Source of the DNA: Cryptomeria japonica
Lineage: Eukaryota > Streptophyta > Pinopsida > Cupressales > Cupressaceae
Length of the DNA: 64,000 bases
Assembly: GCF_030272615.1 (NCBI RefSeq)
Contig: NC_081407.1
Location: forward strand, 152,537,048-152,601,047
Reading direction: 5' to 3'
Positions within the stretch are counted from its first letter, which is position 1. Every line of letters begins with the position of its first letter. The position numbers were made by a program, and so were the translations under genes. Positions 45,404 through 57,326 of the stretch are shown here, in pieces. The notes beneath the pieces were generated by a model. That model was given only the letters and a program-made list of their open reading frames with translations, made no database searches and was not told the origin of the DNA.

Positions 45404-46309
45404 TGTTGACCATTTGGAGGAATTGATTATGTGTTACATTGATGTCAACACTAGCTATTTTGCATGCTTTATCGGCACCCTTCTCATCTCGGTAGGTTGA
45501 GTGGTTTTTGGTTGGTTTGGATTCGGCATGATTCGGTATGCGTCAGTATGATTTGGTTATGGAATTGGCTTACTCATGTTCATATTCAGTCAGTTGGTTT
45601 TGGTCTAGTGATCGGATGCTATCCTATTTTCTTGGAAGCTTGGTTTGTGGTTCTGGTGAGGGTTTCATCGACAGAGCTTTTGATGAAGATCTTTGAAGAA
45701 TTATATAAGTGGTTTTGGTGCAGCTTCTGGTATGGATTCGGGATACTGATGGTGATCATGTTCGAGACTTGGTGGATTGGGATCATTTCTTTAGCATGTG
45801 GACCTATATTGGGTCTCGGTTGATCTAGGTTATGGACCATCTTAATGTAACATGTGGATTGGACCTCTCGATGTGCTTTTGGGATGTCTTATGAGTTGGA
45901 TATTATTTGTTTGATCTAAGGCTGACATGTTTTGTAATTGTGTAATTGGTTTATTGTCTGGTGGCCGACCTGATTGTTTATGGTCGAGGGTTTGTATATA
46001 TATGATGTAAATTCTCATTGTAGTTCATGGTCATGGTATGGGATATGGATATGTAATATGTGAATAATGTAATATCATTCAAGAAGAGGATTTGGTCGAT
46101 CATTGGAGATCGAATTGGTTTTATGTAAGAGGATTTATTCCTCTAGTATTGAGCTTATCCAGAATTGTACTTAGGCATAGGAGATGATGTCTTTGAGTTC
46201 ATTCATTCTTTCAGATTGTAGGATGGATTTCTATGTACTAAGTGAGACTCCTTTTGTGATGAGAAGTGTGCTCTAGGTTGTTGGTCTTCTTGTAATTTGA
46301 TGTAGAGGG

Positions 46310-47935
46310 GTTGCTCACTCCTTCAGGGTTTACCTATTCTTGATGTCTCTCTAGGTTGTCTCATGAACCTTCCAATGGTTCCCACTAACCCAACCTTCCA
46401 AAGGTTGTAGGGCTCACCTTTACTAATGTTCCCAAGGTCCTATGACTAAGGTGATCACCCCTAGACTTGTGAGTGTCCAACACTCCTCAATTGAGACTCT
46501 CCAACCCAACACCTTCTCACACCTTCCCCATAAGCCAACCCCCTCTACCTTAGGATCTTCATACACTCATTCCCAACTCACCTAGGGTTAATTTTCTTTT
46601 GATTTTCAACCCTATCCCTTCAACTAGGTCTGTGGAGATTACCGATTTAAAGCTTAAGGACCAATTTTCTCTTTTAGGCCTACTAGGAGACCTAGTCCAA
46701 TTAGCCCTACCGGTGAGGTATTTTGCACTTATCTACCAAAAGTCCTACACACTGGTATGAACTCTTTATCTTTTTGGATACCCTTTTTGAAACTTCATAC
46801 AATATCTCAGAATTGGTTCTGAGTTTGGTCTCTAACCCACCTAACCCTTTTTAGGCCTACTTTCCACCTTTTAAGCCTACAAACTAGGGTTTTTCTCAAA
46901 TGTCCTCACCAATCCGAATGACCAAGAAATATAATGATTGTATCAATTTTTTACACCCATAAGGATGTCCAATACAACCTGGTATCAATTCCATTCTTTG
47001 GATTTACCCATCTCGGGCTAGCCGTCCATGTTCCCCATTGCTTGTCAACTCAATGTGCCAAGCCTAGGGTATGGTAGCAAAACTAGAGATCAGCCTTCCT
47101 TGCCTTAAAAACAAAATGAAAACATAATTTAAAATTCCTCATAGAATTCCACAAGGTTTTAGTATGTGGTTCCACCATGGAATGCTAGACTTGAGCCATG
47201 AAGTCTTCAAAACCCTTGTTTCAAGGTCTTTAGGACCCACCTGCAACAAAAATGCCAAAACTTGCAAACAAGAACACTTAAAAATATTAAATCACCATGA
47301 AATGGAAGTTAAGTCTCTGTTCTATCAATCCATGTCTTTATCTGGGCTTCGAAGTCCGTACAAACCATACAATGCCAAGGAAACTCAATGCAAATCGCTG
47401 AAAACACAAAAATTGAAGGCTAAATCTTGCTCTCCTTATTCCAATTCTTCAACCAGCCTTCTCATCGGTTGTCCCAAGCCTTATATCAGCATTGGTTTGG
47501 TTACAAGTGTCTTTTAACTAAAAAAGACAACCAACTAGCCGTTGGTGTTTGGAAAATGCAAAAGTTGCAAAAGTTGCTCGGAAAATGCAAAAGTTGCAAA
47601 GTTGCTATGAGCAACTTTTGTAACTTTTTACAACTTTTACATAATTGAGCAGCTTTGGCCCAAATCAAACCTAGATCACTTCTAAAGGTCCAAATGAACT
47701 TAAAAACCATTAAACAACATCAAAAAACCTATTCTAACATAAAACCAACTTATTCTACCAAGTACTCTACCTGGCACCCTTAAGAGCCCATACGCCAACA
47801 TTGGCCAATCAGTGACTCCTAGGGTCCTTACAAACATCTAAGTACTTGTTCACTAACCTATTGACCTTATAACAAACCACAATCTCATGATTCCTAACTC
47901 CTGAAACCTACACAACAAAATTTGTTCAAGTGCTC
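46310..47935. other. Unidentified insertion inside the E 3' LTR
   Basis: The sequence has no coding signal I can identify and no LTR or A-tail. Its apparent ends are inverted: GAGGGGTTGC on the left and GCAAGCCCCTC on the right, which would suit a DNA transposon, but no target duplication is clear. It contains a strong local inverted repeat at 47556-47639. The ORF at 47164-47517 looks incidental. Confidence 0.3.
47556..47639. repeat. Local inverted repeat (hairpin)
   Basis: The left arm GCAAAAGTTGCAAAAGTTGC and the right arm starting GAGCAACTTTTGTAAC (47608) are near-perfect reverse complements over about 22 bases. A second degenerate copy of the left arm lies in the loop, so the hairpin can form in two registers. 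Confidence 0.65.
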
Positions 47936-48282
47936 CTGCACCACAAGTGCAAGCCCCTCAATTGTAATTCATATACTTACTGCAGAAGTATTATCTGACT
48001 GTGGGTAGGCTTCCCACTATGGTTTTTCCCTTTACCAGGTTTTCCATGTATAAATATTGGTGTCATGTGGATGGTATTTAATCTCTGATTATTATTTATG
48101 CTTAATTGGTTTAACTACTATTCTGGTATTTGGTTCAAGCATTCTGGTATTAATGTTCTAGGTTTTGGTATTAAAGTTTTAATTGCTAAATGCTATGGTA
48201 ATCTACGATGACTAATTCACCCCACCCTCCTCTCAATTGTCTTTCGGTTATTTGAACTATCTAACATAGATAGGCAGGAAAA

Positions 48283-50215
48283 GCAACTCTGATACCATTG
48301 TAATATCCCCAACAATTTTTTTATTTATTTTCAACAGTTTTATACACAAGAAATCACCTGTTAGGGTTAGAATAAGAAACCCAAATCCAACAAGAAGGAA
48401 CCCTACACCATTTATTCACTAAGAGCCCAGACTAGGAGGGTGAGAGAATACGATGGCATGGGATTGTTAGATACAACTTCAACGAATACTTATTACAATA
48501 ACGGGTGGCAAGCCAGCCCCTTCCACTTATACAATGGATATTGAAGAAAACTAAGATCACTTGGTGGTAAACCAACCAAGGACAATACAAACAACTGAAA
48601 TGAGCAATCACTCGACCCCTTATGCAATGGGAGGACTAAAATAAATATTACTATCAACTCCACCTCTTATTCAGCAGGAGGACATTAGTACAAACAAAGA
48701 TAGGCGGCATGACCAGCCTCTATTCCACTTATGCAGTGGGAATTACAAATAAAATGCAACAAGAATGATTGATCAATACTACTGAAACAATATTACAAAA
48801 ATAGAGATATGAGATTAGATAAGATTCTTAATATAGATCTCAAGCAATCCACTATCAAAATCACACAACATTAAAATACTACTTCTTGTTCAGAATCTGA
48901 AAGTCAATAACACACAGAACGAGCCACAACCGACAACACCAAAAAGCTCACAACTCACTCAAATCAACACGGAATCACACCAAATCAAATGAAAATGAAC
49001 TATATGGCTTAGGAGAATAATTTAAAACCTCAAACCTACAACTTCGAAGTTTAGAATCCAAGGTACGCATCCCAAGGCAATAAGGAAAGGGGTGGACTAG
49101 CAGAAAAACTCAACTAGCAAGGAAAAATTCATCTCAACACATTATTTTATGCCCTTTGGAGGACTTCATCACCCATAGGATGGTAAATTTTTGGTCTAAT
49201 ACCCACAATGAGACGATCAGCAAGCAAGGAGATTTGAGTAAAACATTGCTTCAGCCACCATACGTCCAACATACTCCAAAAATACTGTAAAACTTTGAAA
49301 ACATGAAATACAATAGCAAACTCCATCATGATAAAGATCAATCTATCTCTCTAAGAAAGAAATAGCCTCTCCACAGTTAGGTGCTATCTCTCAAGTACGA
49401 AACCGGCATAAGCTAGGAAGCACACAACTTTGAAGCACAAGTATGGCACAATTTTCGCAGCACTTCATTATATGATTGTTCAAAGATGCCAAATGAGAGA
49501 CCAAGTTGTCATATTTATAGATTTTGATACCCCAAATTCACCTCCAAATGACGTCCAAATTACAACTTATGCATTTGCATTTCATTTCCCACTCCCTTAT
49601 GTGTTTGGCATCCAACTCCTAGGCAAAAGTTCAAACTTTTCCTTGGTGTAAGATTTACAACTTAAAAACATAATAAACTTCATGAAAATGCCTCCTTTTC
49701 TCATGCCACTGACTTACGAAAAATATAATTTTTTAAGTGCAAAGTATTTTTCCATAAGTCGTCCAAAACACATTAAATATTAACTTTAGCATAAAGTAAT
49801 AATATTTAATAAATCACTGAAAATCAAATATTGATTATGCCAAATTGAATTGATGGATTGAAGTGTTGAAAACCATCAAACTGAGCTAGGTCAAAACTCA
49901 CAACTGAACTGCTATAAATAGAAATTCTTGAAATAACACTTACTAAAAATAGTAAGTCTTGAAAACAACTCCAAAAAGATTGTTCTTTGAACCCTGTAAC
50001 TCATCTTGTGAAACTCAGAAAAGCCTAGTAATCATGACAACTGACAACCACTTACTAAAAATAGTAAGTTATGCATACTCCCCTAAACTGATTACATGTC
50101 ATACCATTGCGAAGCTTACAGAAAACCTAGAAGAAAACTTTAATTCATTCTGCCAAACTCCAACTGCTTCCCAATCAAAATCCTCCCTGAAGATGGAAAC
50201 CCTAATTTTGCCATA
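48283..50215 (-). repeat. Remnant G: minus-strand 5' LTR with primer site
   Basis: On the minus strand an LTR ending GGGGATATTACA (+ strand start TGTAATATCC at 48299) is followed by TGGTATCAGAGTTGC (48297 down to 48283), a tRNA-Met primer site. A minus-strand TATA-like CTATAAATATG lies near 49520. The other LTR boundary is uncertain; about 50215 is an estimate. Only about 14 bases of internal sequence remain before element E, so the rest of G is gone or displaced. Four variants of CTTATGCAATGGG occur at 48528-48730. Confidence 0.5.
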
Positions 50216-51687
50216 ATAGCCTACGGGCCTCTTGAATAGGTTATACATCACCAGGAGTGATCACTGGCTGGGTTTTAAAGAGTTGTTCTAGCTATGTATA
50301 ATTTCCAATGGCATAGATGAGATGGATGTAGAAGGTATGATATAGTATTGATGGATAGAAGAGATGGTATATTAGTTAGATGGATATTGATCAATGTATC
50401 TTTTTTTTATTGCTCAATGTGATGGTTGATAATGATGTCTAGTTTCAAAGAGTGAGTACCCTATGTAAGACTGATCCATCTGGTTTTGAGTGTACCTTTC
50501 CTTGTATAACACATGTTGATGTTGATAGGTTTTGAGTAATGGATTGATTAACAAGACATGTGATCATTTTGATTGCAGACGTTGAGAGTTTGTCCGTTGT
50601 TGATTTGATTCGATGGATGATCTATGCATTTTACTCTCCTTAGTTTTAATCAAGATCTAGGATGGAAAAGAGGATATGGATATGGATAAGAGAAGCAAGA
50701 TCATAGATAATTATAGATTTAGATAAGGTAATAGATATTGGAGGAAGGATAATGGGAGATGTGGTAGGAAGAATAGAGTGGATAAAATTTTCCCCCAGGT
50801 ATAGAGGTCTCAATTCACAAAAGGGAACATCTAACACCACTTGAATAAATATTCTTGAACATTTCCAAGATAGAGACCCAGCCCACACTTAGAACCTCTG
50901 GAAAATTTAACCGAACATGTCTAGGGACTAGGAAGCATACTCAAAAGGGAAGAAGAATCCCAAACTAGTTCAAGGTACCTAGTCTTTGATTACCCATGTG
51001 TGTGCGAGTGGGTTTAATCCATCTCATATGATTATTGTAATCTTCAAAATCCAACATGGCTAGCTACATGAGTTACCCTGACTTCAAAAGCATCCTGGAT
51101 AGAGCCTCAATGATAGAAAGCAATCATAGATCTGACGAGGTTATCGTTCTAATATCACAAATATTTCTCCATTGCCAGCCATGTGTCCATAGCCCCGATG
51201 GAGTTATTTGCATGTTCCCAGAGCCAAGTATTTTGATATTGCATTTCATTGCATTTTTTTATTTTCTTGATATTTATTTTCTTGCTCATGCTTTTGATCT
51301 TTTGATATTGCCCTTTGCTCTTGTTATTTTTCTTGCATTGGCTTGTAAGCAATGAAGCTTACATGGGTTTGAGAGTTACAATGGCGCTGAAGTAGGATTT
51401 TAGATTTTTCACTAGCCATGTCTTCGACTAAGAGATCACTATGATTTAGAGCCATTTATTAAGTGTATGAAATATAGTAATCAAAAGATTTTGGCAGCAT
51501 GACACAATAAGTGATTCTTTTTATAGATTGACTATGCATCCCAGCCAAGAGATAATGTTAAAGAGGAACAACTTTGGATTATGAAGTGTTTCATGAATAG
51601 ATATCTAGGAAATGGACTGAATATAAGATTGAGAATGGGAAAGTGTGTGACAAAATGACACAAACACCTATCTTATGGATGAAAGAT
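50216..51687. other. Unassigned intergenic-like sequence
   Basis: It has no ORF with a recognisable family, no LTR ends and no clear repeats apart from a T-run near 50400 and GATGGATA-rich stretches at 50320-50390. Short ORFs at 50646 (minus) and 51056 (plus) have no supporting features. Confidence 0.4.
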
Positions 51688-52776
51688 TTATGCAAAGGAT
51701 TGAATAGGAGGGATGGAAGGATGGAAAATAGGTGTTGGATAATAGATAGGATGTTGGAATATTTGTGCAAGGATAGATGGAAATTCCTTCAAGATGAGCA
51801 TTGGTACACAACTTGAGAGGTGATGAAGTGATGGAGGAAAGGTTTTTAACTTAGATGGAGGATCAAATGTGGATTCTGGGACATGAGGACCCAAAATAGA
51901 TGAAGGGAATGTTGGACTTAAGATAATGGATTTTGAGATGTAAGGGTCCAACATGGATTTTGAAGATGGATGATTATTAAATGGAGGATTGGAGGACTTA
52001 TGAGTGAAGGAACCTTGTGGATTAGCAAGTTTGGATGCCAATTCAGATTTCTTTCTGAGATGTATTTATTCTATGAGTTGCATGGGAATCCACATTGTTT
52101 TTGATTTTTTCTTTTTGGGACTTTGTGGCCTATTGGATTTTCCTTTCTTTTGGATCATATTTTTATTTTGTTGAGCATGTCTTTTTGATGGGACATGTTG
52201 ATCCTTGAATTTTTGTGGATTTCTATCTTTATGCATTTTAGATTTGGCACATAAATTGTTTTCAATAGCAATAATATGGGTACATGAGGATGGATGACTT
52301 GGTGATTGTATGGATGGGATTATGGAGGGAGAATGTTGGAAGGATTTTAAGGATGTGTGCCTTTTTTGATCTTGCTTATGCCTCATTTGAGGTGATGGAA
52401 TGGTGGATGGAGGGAGGTAAGGACCCAAGATGGATGGAAGGGATGAAGGGTTCGACTTTGGAATGAAAGGACCTAAAATGGATTTGGAGGATGAAGGGAT
52501 ATCTTGATCTTAACTTGGAATAGGATCATTTGAGTTTGTGTTTTTCTCTTGATTTTGAATTAGATCAATGAAGGAGATGGAAGTAATATCATGCTCTTTC
52601 TTAGGACGTGGATGTTGAATGGGACTCTGCTCTTGAGATGAAAGGGGGTCATCATGGATGGAATACCAAAAGCTTAGGGGATCATCATAAGATTCTTGAC
52701 AAGTGGGTTCTTGATCGAAAATGGGATTAGATTGGAGAGTCATGATATCTTGATCTTGATTTATGCTAGGACTCAT
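51688..52776 (-). pseudogene. Unrecognised Ser/Pro-rich minus-strand ORF
   Basis: One minus-strand frame stays coding-like from ATG 52776 to 51688, about 360 codons, with only two stops (near 52508 and 52066). The N-terminal third is acidic and Gln/Asp-rich, the middle is Lys-rich, and the remainder repeats ILGP or SILGP with Pro and Ser (about six times). No transposon or host domain is recognisable. It could be an extra ORF or gag-like gene of a minus-strand element such as H, whose 5' LTR lies 3 kb to the right, or a host-gene fragment. Confidence 0.4.
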
Positions 52777-53732
52777 TTCCTTTTACTAAGCTTCTTCTTT
52801 TCAAGCGACGAGGGATGGTCATTGATGCAGGAGCATCTAAGTAGTTCATCTGGTTGGAGTAGTTAGCAATGGAGTTGCTTGGAGATTGTTGTGTTTCTTC
52901 ATGTTTGAGAATTTAGAGTTGCAGATTTGGATTTAGCATCTGGAGATCGTTGTCTTTAACATATTCGAAATTCATGGCATTTGGATTTGATTCCAATGAG
53001 ATATTGATTCTAGTATTGGTCTGGTGTTGGTGTGTCCTTATCGGTTAGTCTTGCAGTGTGTGGAGCGAAGAAGAATTGGGTTGAGGATGGTTTCTATAAT
53101 TTGTGGATCATTGGGAGATGTTGTTTTGGACCTAACCGATGTTCTTGGAGGTCCACACAAAATTCTAAGCATTGTTGGAGATGTTCTTGGTGATTTGGGC
53201 CGACATATTATTGTTTGCATGTTTCATTATGAGCCGATGGATCTTTTTCCGACATGATCAAGTTGTTGTTGCTTGCGGATGGTATAAAGAGGAAGATAGG
53301 ATATTTATTTAAGACAACAAAGGTCCGACAAAGAAAATATTCAGAACAAATGTAGTTCCCAGAGAGATTCTAGTCCGGGGGGACTGAAGTCTAGAGGAAC
53401 TGAGGTTCGGATTAGTGCAGAATGTTACCAAAGGCCGAATTGTTAGGTAGATGATCTGTGGCTCATAGATTTGAGTTGTGAGAATTGTTTTGTAATCCTA
53501 GGATGCGGTCTAGCATGTTTAAAGCCTGAGGGAATATGTAGTTCATTAAACTATTATAAGGATTGTTCTTTTTTGTTTTCCCAGTTATATATTGTGTTGT
53601 GTCAATCAGTTACCGGTATCTTTCAGGGTGTTTGTGTTATAGGCTACAAGGTGGGGCTATCCTTCATTGGATCTCCCTACCTTGTCTGCATCAATCATAC
53701 AAGTGATCAAAATTGGGGTTTGTTTTGATAGG
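52777..53732 (+). other. LTR-like sequence of uncertain origin
   Basis: It is rich in CCGA and GGTCCGAC words with a TATA-like GGTATAAAGAGG at 53280, in style like the U3 of the Copia LTRs here. No TG..CA ends, primer site or partner copy were found in the window. The minus-strand gene above ends its coding signal where this begins. Confidence 0.3.
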
Positions 53733-55019
53733 TTGTTTTGATGACAAATACTTTGTTTGATTGATCCAAGTTTACTAAGTCAAATAGGAGGTTCGATATT
53801 CCCCTATTGATGTGACTAAGTGTGTCAAATGACGTAATAAAGATCCCTAGTGGAGGATGATATATCTTGATAGTGGAAACTAGATTAATTTGACTAACTT
53901 GGATAACTAGCTAAGTATTTGATGTTGATATTGGTTGAAATTGTGAAACTTAGATCACTAATTGATATCCTCTGATTTTGTTTGAAGAGATCCTATCTAT
54001 GACAATTGAATCAAATTTGAATTTCTGATTTTTGCAATTCGTAAAGTGATTCTTGACTTTGTTGATATTTTTGCAAGATGTTTGTTTGATATCTGACAAG
54101 AACATAGAAAACACTCATGAAAAACAATAGTAGTTCTGGTCTTAACCTAACATGAAGTGTATGTTCTTTTGAGAATATTTTCAAATCCCCAATGTTTTCA
54201 CTAGTTTGATACAAGAAAAACACACCAAAAAAACTCTTTATTCAAGGGTCATAAATAATATTATAGCCCATAGCTCGATACTCCTTCAGCTCAAATAGCC
54301 ATGTCACACCCTAGAGTGCGCTCATTTTTTTGTCATTTTCCAGAAGTTGAACCAAAGAGGATTGCTCCTCAGTTGGATCATTTTCTTGGGAGATGTATGG
54401 TGAGTGTCTTGGGGGCAGATTCTTTCCCACCCTTGCACTATGATATTAAAAATGTCTAGTTACTGACTCGGTGAAGCTTTCTAATTCTAAGGATTGTAAT
54501 AAGGATTCTGTTCAGCGTGGCAAAAGCTAAACTCCCTCAAGAGGCTACCCAACCTTTAAAACAAATGCTTTTTGTATCTCAAGGATATTGGGGCAAGGCT
54601 ATCAATGCACACTACAGTTGGATGTAATTTTCATCTCCATCCACATTTGGTTATAGTGGGTTGGTAAACTTGGCTTTAAATTTGTTCCCCACTTAGGTCG
54701 TTCCCCTCTCACCGGCCTTATGGGCTTCTTGAGAGGGCAGGCCTGCTAAAGGTTGTATCTTACTTGCATGAATTGAAAGAAAGCTTGAAATAGTGAGTTT
54801 GGCTTTTTGGTCACCCAATTAAGGGGAGAGCATATAGCTATCACTTTCGATACAAGGCAAATAAGTTGTTCCTTTTAATCCTTTATTGCAATGATTTTCT
54901 AACTGCTATTTGGAGATGTTGCTCCAATAATCATGGTGTTCATTTTAGTCCCACATAGCAATTTGTTTTTGACTTGAAAATAAACCTAGTCAACAAAAGA
55001 AATCATGTTTCTATAAGCA
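53733..55019 (+). other. Unassigned sequence with a short coding-like block
   Basis: ATG 54301 opens a 52-codon frame (MSHPRVRSFFCHFPEVEPKR..) ending at TAG 54457, and a second coding-like block follows at about 54525-54630. Composition looks protein-coding but I recognise no family. They may be fragments of a captured gene or of a minus-strand element's leader. Confidence 0.3.
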
Positions 55020-55330
55020 AATGTGGTTCATTCTTTTTAGCTTGCAAAAAGAATGATATATTGATTGTTCTTTTTACCCTTTGCAAGAATTGAAAAGTTG
55101 TTTGTTCTTTTTAGAGCCCAAAAATGAAGTGTGGTCCTAACTTGAAAAAAGAAAATGTGAGATTTTGTTGTTCTTTTTATGCTTGCAAGAAAGAAAGGTT
55201 TGATTCTTTTTAAAACCCAAAAATGAGAATGAGGTTCCTTTTAATTGCACCAAATTAAAAGATTGAGTTCGTTTTAACCCTTTGTAAAAAGGAAGTGAAT
55301 TCTTTTTACTAAATTGAAAGAAAGCAAGTA
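55020..55330. repeat. Degenerate tandem repeat with TTCTTTTTA core
   Basis: About eight units of 35-50 bases each contain TTCTTTTTA followed by CCTTTGCAAGAA- or CCCAAAAATGAA-like sequence (55029, 55068, 55104, 55165, 55204, 55228, 55270 and 55301). It lies in what would be the leader of minus-strand element H. Confidence 0.6.
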
Positions 55331-55477
55331 AACAAGATTAAATTTAACTCCCTTGGAACCTACAAAAACTACTGTCAGACCTGCAAAAACCAATTAGTAA
55401 CCATCAAAGATCAATTGTGGGCTAGACAAGCCTAACTTTCCAAACTGTTACAAAGTTTTTCTGCTTGTGTTTTGTAT

Positions 55478-55725
55478 GCGCTACAACAGAGATTATATGT
55501 GCTAAAACAACAGTTAGATGCGCTAAAACAGAGTTCTTATGCATCACAGAATCCCTTATATGAACTACAAGAAGTTACATATGCACTATAATAATGATTA
55601 TATGCGCCAGAAGAATAAGTATATGTGCCAAAAGATAGATTGTATGCACCAAAATATAGATCATATGCACCAAAATAGTGATTGTATGCATGCTCTACAA
55701 GAAATGTTATGTGTGCCAAAACTTT
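55478..55725. repeat. 21-base short-word array in the H leader
   Basis: About eleven units of 20-24 bases have consensus TATGCRCYAAAAYAGATTG. The best phased part (55590-55690) has a 21-base period, which yields heptapeptide repeats in both strands' ORFs (minus: YFGAYDL, SFGTYTY; plus: YMCQKID, CMHQNID). These ORFs are probably by-products of the repeat. It lies 40 bases from the primer site of H. Confidence 0.7.
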
Positions 55726-55765
55726 CTTGGCGTGAACTTGCAGAAAATTTTGTTAGAATGAGTGG

Positions 55766-55786
55766 GTTGTCCCATGGTGGGCGCTA
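55766..55786 (-). other. Primer binding site of element H
   Basis: On the minus strand TAGCGCCCACCATGGGACAA follows the LTR end TATACA after four bases. It resembles the primer region of D (TGG..CACCCGGTGGGAC), supporting a Tat-type Gypsy origin. Confidence 0.5.
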
Positions 55787-55790
55787 GAAA

Positions 55791-57325
55791 TGTATACCTG
55801 AAATGAGGGTTAGCCAATAAACAGCATAGACAAGCAAGTATACCAATGAAACATAACAAAAAAAGATTGAATGACAAAACAAACTAAACAATCTATCTCC
55901 TAAGATTGAACTCCATTGTTCTCTATCTCCAAGGATCCTTCAAACCAAGGTGGCTCTCAACTTGGATGAGCACTTGATCTCTAGGATGAGTACCTAAAGA
56001 ATGGGGGATATGTGATCAAAGATCTAAATGCAAAAAACCTAAGATCTTAGCATGATATTGATATTGAATTAGCTATGATATGATGCAAGATGGTGAGATT
56101 AGGATGATGTTTAAACTAGCATGAAGATGATATTAAGACGATATACTACTAACATGATATGCTTATGATATGCTAAACATTATTATTCTAAGATTATAGT
56201 GCTACTAAATGATCTAATTGCTATTATCAAATAGAGGCTAAAATGCTTGATGAAATGAGACTATAACTTAGATGCATGAAGACTTGGATACATGAATATG
56301 AAGGAAATGAAGCCTATTTATAGAATAAATGGGAAATCGGAGGGTTAAGATTGAGTAATCTTAACAAGGGTTAGGATTAAATGATCTTCAATCCTTGTGA
56401 TATTTTCAAGCCAATCCTAGGTTGACAAGTGTCACCATGAGGAGGCTTGAGAGGAGATGCAAGAGGCATAAATTGCCTGAGAAGACATGGTGGTTACCCT
56501 AGGAGGTAAGGTTAGGGTTGAGTCACTAGATAATGCTTTTACCCAAAGGATAAACTCTTGTGCAAGATTTAATGGATAACCATAGTCAAAGCAATGAATG
56601 CTTGAAGAGACCCATGGGTTAAAGGATAGTTAAGTTTAGAGGTAAAGTCTCTAACCAAGGGTTGAGGTTGAGTTAACCATTAATGGTTATTGAAGACTTT
56701 TGAGGTTAACTTGTTGGAAGGTAGATAACCTTCAAGGATTTTGTAAGAGCCTTACAAATTTTGGGAACTCAACAAGTTAACTTGTTGAAAAATATAAAGT
56801 CTTAAATGCATCTAGAAGACTTTCTTACAAAGTTGGAGAAGTGGCTTCCCCAAATTTAGGGATGTGACATGATTAGAAGAAATTAGGCTAGTTAAGTGTG
56901 ATTTGAGATGTTCTAGAAGAATTTGTAGGATGCAAGTGGGAAATGTAGGAGAATGCAAGTGGGAGAAAATAGGATTTTAATTAGAATAAAATGTTTTATT
57001 TCAACTAAAAATGGATGCAACTTGCATTTGTAGGAAAATGCAAGTGGGGGGTGGTTTTATAAATAAATATTGATTTATTTATATGCAAGAAATGATTTTA
57101 AATTAAATATAAATTTAATTAAATGTAGAAAGAGGATTTAATCAAATAAATCAACTTTATTCAATTAATAGAAGAAAGGAAAATTAATCAAATGTTGAAT
57201 TTGATTAATGGCTGGATAGAAGAAAAGGGGATTTTAATTAAATCTTAATTTAATTAATAGGTGGATAATTGATAATTAAACAAATAAAATTCATTTAATT
57301 TAGTGTCAATATTTAGGTGTCTACA
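55791..57325 (-). repeat. Element H: minus-strand 5' LTR of a Tat-type Gypsy
   Basis: On the minus strand it starts TGTAGACACCTAAATATTG, the same first 15 bases as the LTR of D, and ends GGTATACA before the primer site; length 1535 bp. The U3 end (57000-57300) has TTTAATTAAATTT-like palindromes as in D. It was inserted into the left copy of element I (homology to I begins at 57327). Its internal region would extend to the left, and its 3' LTR was not found in the window. Confidence 0.7.
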
Positions 57326-57326
57326 G

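Larger units (their letters stand above)
957..48268 (+). mobile_element. Element E: composite Copia retrotransposon hosting D, C, A and B
   Basis: E begins TGTTGG at 957. It has a tRNA-Met primer site at 1954, a coiled-coil gag gene interrupted by D (2625-40819), zinc knuckles, a Copia gag-pol from about 41247, a polypurine tract at 45392 and a 3' LTR from 45404. The left part (5' LTR and first gag) and the right part (second gag, pol, 3' LTR) appear to come from different Copia families: the two LTRs do not align by eye, and gag is joined in mid-domain. No matching target duplication was found (gaaag on the left, tagat on the right). Nested content excluded, E is about 9 kb. Confidence 0.65.
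45404..48268 (+). repeat. 3' LTR of element E, with an internal insertion
   Basis: The start TGTTGACCATTTGG is fixed by the polypurine tract. A TATATATATG box is at about 45993. The right end (48003-48268) has the conserved hairpin (GTGGG/CCCAC then ATGG..CCAT), the TAAATATTGGTGTCATG phrase and a C-rich end ACTATCTAACA. The two parts look like one LTR split near 46310 and 47935 by about 1.6 kb of unrelated sequence. The end at 48268 is my best estimate. Confidence 0.5.

Noticed and set aside
55478-55725. CRISPR array or host repeat protein
   Set aside because: Words of about 20 bases have no constant repeat with unique spacers, and the surroundings are a plant retroelement leader; ORFs on both strands are open only because the period is a multiple of three.
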